Source: Salivita marina (GTDB taxonomy: Bacteria; Pseudomonadota; Gammaproteobacteria; Pseudomonadales; Azotimanducaceae). From it: a stretch of 64,000 bases of DNA. The position numbers and the translations under genes were made by a program. Every line of letters begins with the position of its first letter. Within the stretch, counting starts at the first letter, position 1. Below are positions 9,769 through 18,494 of this stretch, one piece after another. A model generated the notes under the pieces. That model saw only the letters and a list, made by a program, of their open reading frames with translations, ran no database searches and was not told the DNA's origin. Where the stretch lies: the NCBI GenBank assembly GCA_038144425.1, contig JAYQNS010000003.1, positions 709,544-773,543 on the forward strand. Reading direction: 5' to 3'.

Positions 9769-10250
9769 GCCTTCGAGTTCTCCCCAAGGGTCCGGGAGAG
9801 CCGCTCAAGGGCTGCCTGCTCCTCCGGCGACAGCGGCGCCGGGGCCTCCCCCCGGCGCTGACGCAGCACAAGGCGCGCCACGAAGGCCAGGGCCAGAAGG
9901 AAGAGTATTGCCGGGCCAAACCACAGTACGTAGGTGGCGGGCATCACCCGGGGTCGATAGAGGATGAAGTCCCCGTAGCGCGCCAGCAGGTACTCGCGAA
10001 TCTCCTCGTCTCCCTTCCCCCCCTGCACCATGGTGGCCACGGTGCGCCGGAGATCGGCGGAGATGGGGGAGTCGGAGCCCGACAGATTGGTGTTAAGGCA
10101 CTTCGGGCAGCGCAGCTCGTCAATGAGCGCCTTGTAGCGCGCTTCCTCGGCAGCCGTTTCAAAGGCGTAGGTATCAATGGCGGCGAAGCTTGCGGTGCCG
10201 AGGGCCAGCAGCAGGGTCCCCAGCAGGGCCCTCAGGGTGATGAAGTTCAT
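9765..10250 (-). CDS. ccmH: Cytochrome c biogenesis protein CcmH (thioredoxin-like, CxxC)
   Basis: Membrane-anchored periplasmic thiol protein that keeps apocytochrome CxxCH motifs reduced for haem attachment. 161 residues: signal/anchor at about 6-24, active-site Cys48 and Cys51 in RCPKCLNTNLSGSDSPISAD, then GDFILYRP and a C-terminal membrane helix at about 107-130. The short single-domain form fits with CcmI encoded separately. ATGA overlap with ccmG upstream and ccmI downstream. Confidence 0.95.
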   Translation of the reverse strand: MNFITLRALLGTLLLALGTASFAAIDTYAFETAAEEARYKALIDELRCPKCLNTNLSGSDSPISADLRRTVATMVQGGKGDEEIREYLLARYGDFILYRPRVMPATYVLWFGPAILFLLALAFVARLVLRQRRGEAPAPLSPEEQAALERLSRTLGENSKA

Positions 10251-10798
10251 GCCGGGGGTTCCTCTAGGGCGAGGCCAAGTCCCCTAAGCACAGGGCGAAT
10301 TTCCTCTTCCCAGACGCGCCGATCCACGGCCCCCACGCGCTTGTAGCGAATGATGCCGTCGCCGTCGACGATGAAGGTTTCCGGGGCGCCGTAGACCCCG
10401 AGCTCGATCCCCAGGCTGCCATTCTCGTCCACCACGGAGAGGCGATAGGGATCGCCGTAGCGGGCCAGCCAGGCCCGGGCCGCGGGGCCATCGTCCTTGT
10501 AGTTCACGCCCACCAGGGGCACGGCGTAGCGCGCAGCAATACGGTTCAGCTCCGCGTGCTCCGCCTTACAGGTGGGGCACCAGGTCGCCCAGACGTTCAA
10601 GAGGAAGGGCGCGCCCAGGAGATCCTGCCGCGCCACAGGGGCGCCGTCGGCCAGGCGGGTTTTCTGGAAATCGGGCAGGGGCTGATTCAGCAGCGCAGAG
10701 GGCAGCTCGTGGGGATCGTTGAGAGCAAAGCCCCGCCAGAGCATGAACGCCATGAGCAGAAAGAGCCCAAGGGGCAGGAAGAGGCTGGTGCGGCTCAC
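10247..10798 (-). CDS. ccmG: Thiol:disulfide interchange protein CcmG/DsbE
   Basis: Periplasmic reductase for apocytochrome c. 183 residues with an N-terminal membrane anchor (about 6-21) and a thioredoxin fold whose active site is WCPTC (Cys74, Cys77) in NVWATWCPTCKAEH; the family's GVYGAPETFIVDGDG cis-Pro segment is present. GTG start overlapping the ccmF stop (GTGA). Confidence 0.95.
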   Translation of the reverse strand: MSRTSLFLPLGLFLLMAFMLWRGFALNDPHELPSALLNQPLPDFQKTRLADGAPVARQDLLGAPFLLNVWATWCPTCKAEHAELNRIAARYAVPLVGVNYKDDGPAARAWLARYGDPYRLSVVDENGSLGIELGVYGAPETFIVDGDGIIRYKRVGAVDRRVWEEEIRPVLRGLGLALEEPPA

Positions 10799-12780
10799 GA
10801 AGCGAGCGCTCCCGCCAGGGCGGCCTGGTCGCGCAGCTTCAGCCGCCGGTAGCGCCGATCGAAGGCGGCCATGAGCCCACCGAACATCATAAGCACGCCT
10901 CCAAACCAGACCCAGCGAACGAAGGGCTTATCGTGTACCCGAAGGGCCCAGGCCCCCTCCCCTAGCGGTTCCCCCAGGGCCACATAAAGATCGCGGAAGA
11001 CCCCGGGATCGATATCCGCTTCCGTCATGACCATCTGCCGGGCCAGGTAACGGCGTTTCTCCGGGTGCAGCACGGCAATGGGCTGACCGTTTTGAAATAC
11101 CCGCACCGTACCCTGGTCCGCCACGTAATTCGGCCCCTCAAGGGGCGCGACCCCTTCAAACAGGTAGGTACGGGGGCCAAGGGTGACGCTTTCCCCTGGG
11201 GCGAGGCGCACGTCCCGCTCCGCGGAGTAGGTGGTGGTCAAGGCAATGCCGAGGGCCGTCACCGCCACCCCCAGGTGGGCCAGCACCATGCCGCCATAGC
11301 CCGCGCCGAGATTCTTCAAGCCCCGGAGCTTCGCCCCCAGGCCTCGTTTGTTACGCACCCGCTCGAGCGCGTCGATCGTCAGCGCCAGCGCGATCCAGGC
11401 CCCGAGCATGACGGACAGCACGGGCCAGAGGCCCAGAGCGCCCGTAACCACCAGGGGCAGGGCTAGGCCCAGGGCCACGCTCGCGAGAGCCACCTTGCTT
11501 AAGCTGCTCATCAGCTGCGCCGCGCCCGTGCGCTTCCAGCGCGCCAGGGGCGCCGGCGCCATGATCAAAAGAAGCAGCACCATGAGGGGCACGAAGACCG
11601 CGTTGAAATAGGGCGGCCCCACGGAGATCTTACCGCCGCCGGTCAGGGATTCGTAAACCAGGGGATAGAGCGTGCCCAGGAGCACCGCGGCCGTGGAGAC
11701 CACCAACACGATGTTATTGGCCAGCAGCATGACCTCCCGGGAGAGACCCTCGTAGCGGGCCTCGGCGCGCATCACCGGGGCGCGAAGGGCGTAGAGGGCC
11801 AGCGCACTGCCCACCACGAGCAGCAGGAAGACGAGGATGAACATGCCCCGCTCCGGGTCCACGGCAAAGGCGTGCACGGAGGTCAGTACCCCGGAGCGCA
11901 CGATAAAGGCGCCGAGGAGGGACAGGGAAAAGGCGGCAATGGCCAGCAGCACGGTCCAGCTCTTGAACACCCCGCGCTTTTCCGTCACCGCAAGGGAATG
12001 GATCAGCGCCGTGCCCACGAGCCAGGGCATGAAGGAAGCGTTCTCCACCGCATCCCAGAACCACCAGCCGCCCCAGCCCAGTTCGTAGTAAGCCCACCAG
12101 CTACCCAGGGCAATGCCGACGGAAAGAAAGGCCCAGGCAAGGTTCGTCCAGGGCCGGGACCAGCGGGCCCAAGCCGCATCAAGGCGACCGGAGAGGAGCG
12201 CCGCAATGGCGAAGGCAAAGGCCACGGAAAAGCCTACGTAGCCCGTATAGAGCATGGGCGGATGGACAATCAGCCCGAAATCCTGGAGCTGGGGGTTCAG
12301 GTCCGCCCCCTCCGCTGCGGCCACCGGGAGCACGCGCTCAAAGGGATTTGAGGTCATGAGCAAAAACAGGATGAAGCCCACGGTGAGGGCCCCCATAACG
12401 GACAGCACCCGGGCCAGCATGGCCGTGGGCAGGGCCTCCGAACGCAGGGCCACGGCGAGGGTCCAGCCCCCCATGATGAGGGTCCACAGTAAGAAGGAGC
12501 CCTCGTGAGCCCCCCACACGGCGCTGACCTTGTAGTACCAGGGTAGGAGCGCATTGGAATTATTGGCCACGTAGGCCACGGAAAAATCGTCCTGCACGAA
12601 CGCCTGCGTAAGGCAGGCATAGGACAGGAGCAGGAATACGAAAAGCCCCGCGGACAGGGCCCCAGCGCTGTGCTGCAGCGTGAGGTCCCGGCGGACCACC
12701 CCCGCCATGGGCACCACGGCCAGAAGTACCGCGAGCATCAGCGCAAGGATAAGCGCGAAGTGTCCCAGCTCTGGAATCAT
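10795..12780 (-). CDS. ccmF: Haem lyase CcmF
   Basis: Polytopic inner-membrane subunit that attaches haem to apocytochrome c. 661 residues, about 14-15 membrane segments. The haem-binding WWD motif is clear (GGWWFWDAVENASFMPW), as are the flanking conserved histidines (LIVHPPMLYTGYVG, LIHSLAVTEKRG). Starts 25 bp after ccmE and ends overlapping ccmG. Confidence 0.97.
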   Translation of the reverse strand: MIPELGHFALILALMLAVLLAVVPMAGVVRRDLTLQHSAGALSAGLFVFLLLSYACLTQAFVQDDFSVAYVANNSNALLPWYYKVSAVWGAHEGSFLLWTLIMGGWTLAVALRSEALPTAMLARVLSVMGALTVGFILFLLMTSNPFERVLPVAAAEGADLNPQLQDFGLIVHPPMLYTGYVGFSVAFAFAIAALLSGRLDAAWARWSRPWTNLAWAFLSVGIALGSWWAYYELGWGGWWFWDAVENASFMPWLVGTALIHSLAVTEKRGVFKSWTVLLAIAAFSLSLLGAFIVRSGVLTSVHAFAVDPERGMFILVFLLLVVGSALALYALRAPVMRAEARYEGLSREVMLLANNIVLVVSTAAVLLGTLYPLVYESLTGGGKISVGPPYFNAVFVPLMVLLLLIMAPAPLARWKRTGAAQLMSSLSKVALASVALGLALPLVVTGALGLWPVLSVMLGAWIALALTIDALERVRNKRGLGAKLRGLKNLGAGYGGMVLAHLGVAVTALGIALTTTYSAERDVRLAPGESVTLGPRTYLFEGVAPLEGPNYVADQGTVRVFQNGQPIAVLHPEKRRYLARQMVMTEADIDPGVFRDLYVALGEPLGEGAWALRVHDKPFVRWVWFGGVLMMFGGLMAAFDRRYRRLKLRDQAALAGALAS

Positions 12781-12805
12781 GCTTCCCCCAAGAGTGATTT
12801 AGGCC

Positions 12806-13279
12806 CTAGCCCCCGGCGTCGAGGGTGGCCATACCCGCCCGCTGGCCCTCCGCCGCCTTGCGCCCAGCGAGTTCCGCGAGCTCCGGAGGCATGTAATTTT
12901 CGTCGTGCTTGGCCAGCACTTCGCTGGCCTCAAAAGTGCCACTGGCGCGGAGCCGCCCTGTGGCCACGATGCCCTGGCCTTCCCCGAAGAGATCCGGGAG
13001 GATGCCCTCGTACACCACGGGAACGTTGTGCCCGGCCATATCGGACAAGGTAAAGCGGACCGCCAGGGAGCCAGGATCCCGCTGCACGCTTCCCTCGAGA
13101 ACCATGCCACCGGCACGGATGCGCTGATCCACGGGGGCTTCGCCTCGAGCGATTTGATCCGGCGGGTAGAACAGATTGATGTTTTCGTTTAGCGCAAAGA
13201 GCGCAAGGCCCACGGCCAGGGCCACCCCCGCGAATAAAAAGGCGACCAGCGTCAGGCGTTGCTTACGCTTTGGATGCAT
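12806..13279 (-). CDS. ccmE: Haem chaperone CcmE
   Basis: Periplasmic carrier that covalently binds haem before handing it to CcmF. 157 residues: membrane anchor at about 10-29, OB-fold, and the haem-binding motif LAKHDENYMPPE with His125 and Tyr129. ATG at 13279 is preferred over an in-frame TTG 15 bases upstream because GGGAG sits 7-8 bases before the ATG. A 76-bp gap separates it from ccmD. Confidence 0.95.
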   Translation of the reverse strand: MHPKRKQRLTLVAFLFAGVALAVGLALFALNENINLFYPPDQIARGEAPVDQRIRAGGMVLEGSVQRDPGSLAVRFTLSDMAGHNVPVVYEGILPDLFGEGQGIVATGRLRASGTFEASEVLAKHDENYMPPELAELAGRKAAEGQRAGMATLDAGG

Positions 13280-13355
13280 GGCTGGGGCTCCCAAACGATT
13301 TCACCCATGATAGCGCGCCTGCCCCAGCCCTGTCCGCCTAGGGTTGGGCTGAAGG

Positions 13356-13526
13356 CTACTCCTGGCGCCGCTGCCGAGCGCCCTGCTCCCGAAGGAAACG
13401 GCGCTGGCGCCGTCCCGGCGCGAGGCCGTTGAAGAGCAGCACGACGAGCGTTAGGGCGTAGCAGCTCCAGACGTAAGGCCCGTGACCGCCCATGGCCAGA
13501 AAGGCGCTGAAGCTTTCGAAGTTCAC
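13356..13526 (-). CDS. ccmD: Small haem exporter protein CcmD
   Basis: Short membrane protein that stabilises the CcmABC complex and helps release holo-CcmE. 56 residues from a GTG that overlaps the ccmC stop (GTGA). It has the CcmD hallmark GGHGPYVW, one membrane helix (about 18-34, YVWSCYALTLVVLLFN) and a basic C-terminal tail. Position between ccmC and ccmE is canonical. Confidence 0.93.
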   Translation of the reverse strand: MNFESFSAFLAMGGHGPYVWSCYALTLVVLLFNGLAPGRRQRRFLREQGARQRRQE

Positions 13527-14290
13527 GCCTTAGACCCTTGCTCGGCCACAAAGTTCTGCACCCAGGTTGTGCGCCGTTCCCGCTCCAGCACGACGACCCG
13601 GGTGCTCTGCAGTACGCTCCAGATAAAAAGGGCATAGAAGCCCAGCACCGATAGCAGGAGGGGAATCCACATGCTCGGCGGCATGGCCGGCTTTTCCGTC
13701 AGCTTGAAGGTGGAGGGCTGGTGCAGGGTGAGCCACCAGTCCACGGAGTACTTGATGATGGGAATGTTCACGAGCCCCACGATAGCCAGGATGGCGCAGG
13801 CCCGGCCGGCCGCCTCGGGCCGAGCCAGGGCCTGACGAAGACCGATGATGCCGAGGTAGAGAAAAAGCAGAATCAACATGGAGGTGACCCGCGCATCCCA
13901 CGCCCACCAGGTCCCCCAGGTGGGTTTTCCCCAGACGGCGCCGGTCACGAGCGCCAGGGCCGTAAAGGAGGCCCCGATGGGCGCCGCCGCCTCTAACACC
14001 ATATCCGCGAGCTTCATGCGCCACACCAGGAGCACGACGCCACAGCTGCCCATCAGCATATAGCAGGACTGAGCCAGGATCGCCGAAGGCACGTGCACGT
14101 AAATGATGCGGAAACTATTGCCCTGAAGGTAATCCGCCGGCGCCAGCGCCAAGCCCCAAAAGGCCCCTGCCCCCAGCAGCACGACCCCCAGGCCTAGAAG
14201 CCAGGGAAGCCAGGGCGCCGTGGTTTCGAAAAACCAACGCGGCGAGCCCAGACGATGCCAAAGGCGAACGAGGGGAGCGGGAACCTTCAC
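13523..14290 (-). CDS. ccmC: Haem exporter subunit CcmC
   Basis: Inner-membrane protein that presents haem to CcmE. 255 residues with about six membrane segments, the tryptophan-rich haem-handling motif TWGTWWAWDARVTS and conserved His in YVHVPSA. Clean ATG with 28 bp to ccmB upstream and overlap with ccmD downstream. Confidence 0.97.
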   Translation of the reverse strand: MKVPAPLVRLWHRLGSPRWFFETTAPWLPWLLGLGVVLLGAGAFWGLALAPADYLQGNSFRIIYVHVPSAILAQSCYMLMGSCGVVLLVWRMKLADMVLEAAAPIGASFTALALVTGAVWGKPTWGTWWAWDARVTSMLILLFLYLGIIGLRQALARPEAAGRACAILAIVGLVNIPIIKYSVDWWLTLHQPSTFKLTEKPAMPPSMWIPLLLSVLGFYALFIWSVLQSTRVVVLERERRTTWVQNFVAEQGSKA

Positions 14291-14318
14291 GGTGATCTCC
14301 TATGCAGGGGCCGTAAGC

Positions 14319-14999
14319 CTAGCCCGTTTCCACGGCAATGCTAAGGGCGCCGGCGATAGCGAAGGGCGCGGTGACGAGGGCCAAGGCCGCCCCGGCCCCA
14401 AGCCAGGCCAGCACGGGCGCCGTGGGAAGCCCCGCCACGGCGAGCTCCGCCACGCTCACTCCGAGGATCAGTACGGGGATAAAAAGCGGCAGCACGAGGA
14501 GCGCAAGGAGCACCCCCCCGGATCGCAGGCTGACCGTCAGGGCGGCGCCTACGCCCCCAAGGAGCACCAAAATCGGCGTACCCAGGGCCAGGCCCGCGGT
14601 CACGGGCCAGCGCGCCGCCTCGGGCAGGGCCAGCATGGCGCCGAGCACCGGAGCCAGAAGCGTCAGGGGCAGGCCCGTGCCCAGCCAGTGCACGAACAGC
14701 CGGGCAAGCACTGCAAACACTAGGGGGTCGCCGTGGAGTACAAGCTGTTCTAGCGTACCCTCATCCCGATCCCGGCGAAAAAGCCCTTCCAGACCCAATA
14801 GCGTCGCCAGGAGCGCCGCGATCCAAAGGACTCCCGCCGCCAGAGGGGCCAGCACAGCGCTTTCCGGGCTCACGCCCAGGGGAAAGAGGGTGATGACCAG
14901 CACGAAAAAAGCCAGGGGGTTTGCCAGCTCTCCGGGCTGGCGCAGGGCCAGGGCTCCGTCGCGGCGAAACTGGCCCCAGAAGAGTCCAGGAATTTTCAT
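14319..14999 (-). CDS. ccmB: Haem ABC exporter membrane subunit CcmB
   Basis: Membrane subunit partnering the CcmA ATPase. 226 residues, six hydrophobic segments, with the typical N-terminal RRDGALALRQPGELANPLAFF stretch. The start chosen is the ATG at 14999 (MKIPGLFWGQF), which overlaps the ccmA stop as ATGA, rather than an in-frame upstream codon. Confidence 0.95.
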   Translation of the reverse strand: MKIPGLFWGQFRRDGALALRQPGELANPLAFFVLVITLFPLGVSPESAVLAPLAAGVLWIAALLATLLGLEGLFRRDRDEGTLEQLVLHGDPLVFAVLARLFVHWLGTGLPLTLLAPVLGAMLALPEAARWPVTAGLALGTPILVLLGGVGAALTVSLRSGGVLLALLVLPLFIPVLILGVSVAELAVAGLPTAPVLAWLGAGAALALVTAPFAIAGALSIAVETG

Positions 15000-15607
15000 G
15001 GCGCCCCCTCCGAACCGAGCCAAAGGGTCTCCAGCCCCGGACGCGGAGTGAGCGGTTGGTGGGTGGTGAAGATTGCCCCCCCACCGGCGGCCTGGTGTTC
15101 CTCAAGGAGTGCTGTCACGAGGGCGATGCCCCGATCATCCAAAGCCGTGAAGGGTTCATCGAGGAGCCAGAGGGGCGCCGCCATACCCAATAACGGCAGG
15201 CGCGCGAGACTCACCCGGCGCTGCTGCCCGGCGGACAGCGCCTGGCAGGGCACGTCCTCATAGCCTGCGAGCCCCACCCGACCGAGGGCTTCCATGATCG
15301 CGCTGGCCGCCGTGCCCGGGGCGGTCAGAGAGAGATAATGGGCAAGGTTCTCCTCCGCCGTCAGCAGGCCGCTGAGGGCCGGGCGATGGCCGAGGTAAGC
15401 AAGGGGCCCGGAGTCGCGGCTTACCTCGCCCTCATAATCGGGGTGGAAGCCCGCGAGAATCCTCAGCAGCGTGGTTTTCCCCGCGCCGTTCGGGCCCCGG
15501 AGCTGGAGCGCCGTCCCTCGCGCCACGGCAAAGCTGAGGTCGGCGAACAACACGCGCTCATCGCGCTCGCAGCGCAGCTGCCGAACCGTTAGCAAAGGGG
15601 TTTCCAC
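14996..15607 (-). CDS. ccmA: Haem ABC exporter ATPase CcmA
   Basis: ATPase of the CcmAB complex, required for release of holo-CcmE. 203 residues: Walker A GPNGAGKTTLLR, signature LSAGQQRRVSLARL, Walker B LWLLDEPFTALD, switch His in FTTHQPL. GTG start with GAGAGGAGAG just upstream. It is first of the ccm genes and follows the methionine aminopeptidase gene by 43 bp. Confidence 0.96.
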   Translation of the reverse strand: METPLLTVRQLRCERDERVLFADLSFAVARGTALQLRGPNGAGKTTLLRILAGFHPDYEGEVSRDSGPLAYLGHRPALSGLLTAEENLAHYLSLTAPGTAASAIMEALGRVGLAGYEDVPCQALSAGQQRRVSLARLPLLGMAAPLWLLDEPFTALDDRGIALVTALLEEHQAAGGGAIFTTHQPLTPRPGLETLWLGSEGAP

Positions 15608-15650
15608 AGCCTCTCCTCTCCCAAGGGCCCGCCCAGTATAGCCCTCCCGC

Positions 15651-16397
15651 CTAGGGGCGCGTCATAACCTCAGGGCCCCCCGCCGTAATGACGAGGGTGT
15701 GCTCGAACTGAGCAGACCGGTTTCCCGGCCCGGAGAGCAGGGTCCAGCCATCATCCGCGGTGGTGCAGCGCTCCGAGGCCACGGATAGGAACGGCTCGAT
15801 AGTAATGACCATACCCTCAGCCAAGCGGCGCCGATCGGTGGGATCAAAAAAGTTGGGAATAAAACGCGGGGCTTCGTGAAGCTTGCGCCCCACCCCATGG
15901 CTCCCGAGATCCCGGAGGGTGGTGAAGCCCGCGGCCCGAGCCGTACTTTCGATAGCCCGACCGATTTCATTGACGAAGGCCCCGGGCTGGGCCACCGCGA
16001 GGGCCGCGTCCAGGGCCGCTTGCGTCGCCGCCAGCAGCGCCTCATGTTCCGGCGCCGCCGGGGGCACGAGGAAAGTCGCGCCGGTGTCGCCGTAGTAGCC
16101 GTCCAGCTCCGCCGAGACGTCGATATTCACGATATCCCCCGGCGCCAAGGTTCGGGGCCCGGGAATGCCATGAGCGGCTTCCTCGTTCAGGCTGATGCAG
16201 GTGGCGCCGGGGAAACGATAATCGCGCTGGGGCGCCGAGCGGGCCCCGTGCTCCGCCAACATCTTCGCCCCAAGCGCGTCGAGCTCCGCGGTGGTCATAC
16301 CCGGGGTCAGCGCGGCCCCCATGGCCGCTAGCGTTTGGGCCACGGCCCGGCCAGCGGCGCGAAGGCCCTCGAGATCTTGTGCACGGGTCACTTTCAT
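15651..16397 (-). CDS. map: Type I methionine aminopeptidase
   Basis: Removes the initiator methionine from new proteins. 248 residues. Metal ligands of the pita-bread fold are visible: Asp in VNIDVSAE, Asp in GYYGDTGATF, His in GVGRKLHEAPRF, Glu in VITIEPF and Glu in QFEHTLVIT; His in EAAHGIPG is the substrate-site histidine. The start is ATG at 16397 (MKVTRAQDLEGLRAAGR); the frame stays open further upstream but that part has no similarity to the family and would overlap the rhomboid gene. Confidence 0.94.
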   Translation of the reverse strand: MKVTRAQDLEGLRAAGRAVAQTLAAMGAALTPGMTTAELDALGAKMLAEHGARSAPQRDYRFPGATCISLNEEAAHGIPGPRTLAPGDIVNIDVSAELDGYYGDTGATFLVPPAAPEHEALLAATQAALDAALAVAQPGAFVNEIGRAIESTARAAGFTTLRDLGSHGVGRKLHEAPRFIPNFFDPTDRRRLAEGMVITIEPFLSVASERCTTADDGWTLLSGPGNRSAQFEHTLVITAGGPEVMTRP

Positions 16398-16428
16398 GGG
16401 GCCAGTGTACGCAGCTCCCGGGGCCCGG

Positions 16429-17157
16429 TCAGCGCCTTTTGCCCATGCGCGTCGCTGGGGACCGAAGCCATTCCAGAACGGCCCAGGCGGCCCCAGCAAG
16501 GAAACCACCAATGTGCGCCCAGAAGGCCACCCCTCCCCCGCCTCCCCCCAGGGACGGGAGACCCGCCAGTACCTGAATCGCAAACCAGTAGAGGAGCATA
16601 AGCGCCGCGGGCACGGCCACCCGGGTCACGAAGAACCCCAGGAACACGAGCAGGTCGACCCGCGCCTTCGGATAGAATACGGCGTAGGCGCCCATCACGC
16701 CGCCGATGGCGCCGGAGGCCCCGACCATGGGGACGACGCTGTCCGGGGCTGAAAGGATTTGCGCCGTCGCCGCCGCCACTCCGGAAAGGAGATAGAAAAC
16801 CCCGTAGCGGAAGGGCCCGAGGCGGTCTTCCACGTTGTCTCCGAAAATAAACAGAAACCACATATTGCCCAGGAGATGGAGCCAGCCGCCGTGCATGAAC
16901 ATGCTGGTGAAGACGCTCCAGGGGTTGCGCTCCCCGAGGCGACAGCTGGCCTCAGAGCCGAGGGGGATGAGGGACCCAGGCTCACTGGAGCCCAGCAGGG
17001 CGCCGGGGATCAGCGCGCGCTCGCACAGGGATTGGAGCAGGGGTTCGGGGAAACCAAACCCCTGCCACCGAGCCCATACCCAAAGATTCAGGGCGATAAG
17101 CCCATAGGTCACCCAGGGCGTGCGCCTGGTAGGGTTGTGATCACGAAGGGGAAACAT
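16429..17157 (-). CDS. Rhomboid-family intramembrane serine protease
   Basis: Cleaves membrane proteins within the bilayer. About 242 residues, six or more membrane segments; the family's HGGWLHLLGNMWFLFIFG motif, catalytic Ser in VGASGAIGGVMGAY and catalytic His in WAHIGGFLAG are present. Start is ATG at 17157 or the adjoining GTG at 17160. It overlaps the 3' end of the upstream gene by about 17 bp, so translation is coupled. Substrate unknown. Confidence 0.93.
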   Translation of the reverse strand: MFPLRDHNPTRRTPWVTYGLIALNLWVWARWQGFGFPEPLLQSLCERALIPGALLGSSEPGSLIPLGSEASCRLGERNPWSVFTSMFMHGGWLHLLGNMWFLFIFGDNVEDRLGPFRYGVFYLLSGVAAATAQILSAPDSVVPMVGASGAIGGVMGAYAVFYPKARVDLLVFLGFFVTRVAVPAALMLLYWFAIQVLAGLPSLGGGGGGVAFWAHIGGFLAGAAWAVLEWLRSPATRMGKRR

Positions 17158-17797
17158 CACTCACGGCCGCAAGGGTAGGACCCAGCACGGGGTGATCCTC
17201 GAGGCGGGGCAAATCCTCCGGACCGTCGATGTCGTACAGGCTAGGGAGGCGGGTCCACGCTCGTCCAAGCTCAGCTAAGCGCCTGGCTGTTTCGTCCATC
17301 ACAGAAGGCGTGCTCCAAGGCATGGCGGCGAAGAGCTCGGGGTCGAGGCGGCGAGTCGCAATCACCCCATAGCCGCCATCCTCGGCAGGGGCGAACGCAT
17401 AGTCACTGCCCGTGCGCAGCGCGGCGGCCGCCGCCAGGAGGTGGGCTGGCTTGAGGCCCGCCAGATCCGTCCCCAGCAGTATGGGCAAGGCTCCCGCTTT
17501 GAGGGTGTCCCCCAGGGCCCGAGCCATGCGATCCCCGAGGTCCCCGGGGCCCTGGCTAACGAGCGTTGCCCCAAGCGCCGCCCCGAGGGCGGAGAGCGCA
17601 GCCCCGGGACGAGCGCCGGCGTAGGCTAGGGTCAGAGGGCCAAGCTTTGCCTCTTGGCACACCCTCACCACGTAGCGCAGCAGCGCCTCGTAAAGCCGCA
17701 GCGCGCCCTCAGCGCCCAGGGCCGGTTCGAGGCGAGTTTTCACCGTTCCCCGCACCAGGGGGCGAGCGAAGAGAATCACCCGAAGCGGGGCACTCAC
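17141..17797 (-). CDS. TIGR04282/DUF2064-type glycosyltransferase-like protein
   Basis: 218 residues resembling the nucleotidyl/sugar-transfer family annotated as arsenosugar-biosynthesis-like (TIGR04282, DUF2064). Seen: N-terminal LFARPLVRGTVKTRLEPALG, the substrate-site ILLGTDLAGL and FAPAEDGGYGVIATRR. GTG at 17797 overlaps the stop of its partner (GTGA). The 'arsenosugar' label comes from other genomes; no arsenic methyltransferase is next to it here, so the real product is unknown. Confidence 0.82.
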   Translation of the reverse strand: MSAPLRVILFARPLVRGTVKTRLEPALGAEGALRLYEALLRYVVRVCQEAKLGPLTLAYAGARPGAALSALGAALGATLVSQGPGDLGDRMARALGDTLKAGALPILLGTDLAGLKPAHLLAAAAALRTGSDYAFAPAEDGGYGVIATRRLDPELFAAMPWSTPSVMDETARRLAELGRAWTRLPSLYDIDGPEDLPRLEDHPVLGPTLAAVSDVSPS

Positions 17798-18492
17798 GTC
17801 GAATCGCTGGCGCGGTAGCGCGCCGCCAGACCGGTAGGATCGGCCCCGCGGAAATAGGCCCAGCGCAGGCGCCACATCAGCAGCACCGTTTTCCATACGC
17901 CGTGGCTTTCCCAGCGGCGGCCATCGGTGCGCAGGCGCTTTCTGAGGCACAGGGGCGGGCCCTGGGTGGCCTTCAATGCCTTAGCCAGGGCAAGGTCTTC
18001 CATCAGTGGTAGGAGGGGCACACCCCCCGCGGCGGCCAAAGCGTCCCGGGTCACAAAGAGCCCCTGATCCCCCGTGCCCAAGCCGGAGAGGCGCGAGCGG
18101 AGATTGATCATGCGCCCAATGAGCGCCAAAGCTGGATGGCGCCCCAGAATGCGGAGCGAAAAAAAACCCCAGCGCCGCCGGTGTTCTGCCAGCCCGGACA
18201 GCAGATGAAGATCGCTCACCGCCTCGATGGTGCTATCCGCATGAAGAAACCAGAGCACAGCCCCCTTCGCGGCTTCAGCACCCCGGGCCAGCTGCGGGCC
18301 TCGACCGCCCTCCGCTCGCAGCACGGTCACCCCATGCCCTTCGGCGAGGGCCACCGTTTCATCCTCGCTGCCCCCATCCACCACCAGCACCTCCGCCCCT
18401 CGATCGCGAGCCGGCGCGAGGGCTCGCAGCAGGCTGGGCAGATTCCGCGCTTCGTTTAGGGTCGGAATGATGATGGACAGGGGCGGCACCAT
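17794..18492 (-). CDS. TIGR04283-type family 2 glycosyltransferase
   Basis: 232 residues, GT-A fold. Seen: SIIIPTLNEARNLPSLL at the N-terminus, VLVVDGGSEDET nucleotide-binding strand, LWFLHADSTIE with the metal-binding DxD-like site (HAD), GDQGLFVTRDAL and LPLMEDLALAK. It forms a two-gene module with the downstream TIGR04282-like gene, and follows the DUF481 gene by 2 bp. The sugar donor and acceptor are unknown. Confidence 0.85.
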   Translation of the reverse strand: MVPPLSIIIPTLNEARNLPSLLRALAPARDRGAEVLVVDGGSEDETVALAEGHGVTVLRAEGGRGPQLARGAEAAKGAVLWFLHADSTIEAVSDLHLLSGLAEHRRRWGFFSLRILGRHPALALIGRMINLRSRLSGLGTGDQGLFVTRDALAAAGGVPLLPLMEDLALAKALKATQGPPLCLRKRLRTDGRRWESHGVWKTVLLMWRLRWAYFRGADPTGLAARYRASDST

Positions 18493-18494
18493 GG

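Noticed and set aside
16398..16583. N-terminal extension of methionine aminopeptidase to an upstream in-frame ATG
   Set aside because: Extension overlaps the rhomboid gene, has no family similarity and lacks a ribosome site; ATG 16397 fits the family.
17798..17950. Longer start for the TIGR04282-like gene
   Set aside because: Would lie wholly inside the partner glycosyltransferase; the GTGA overlap at 17797 is the standard coupled start.
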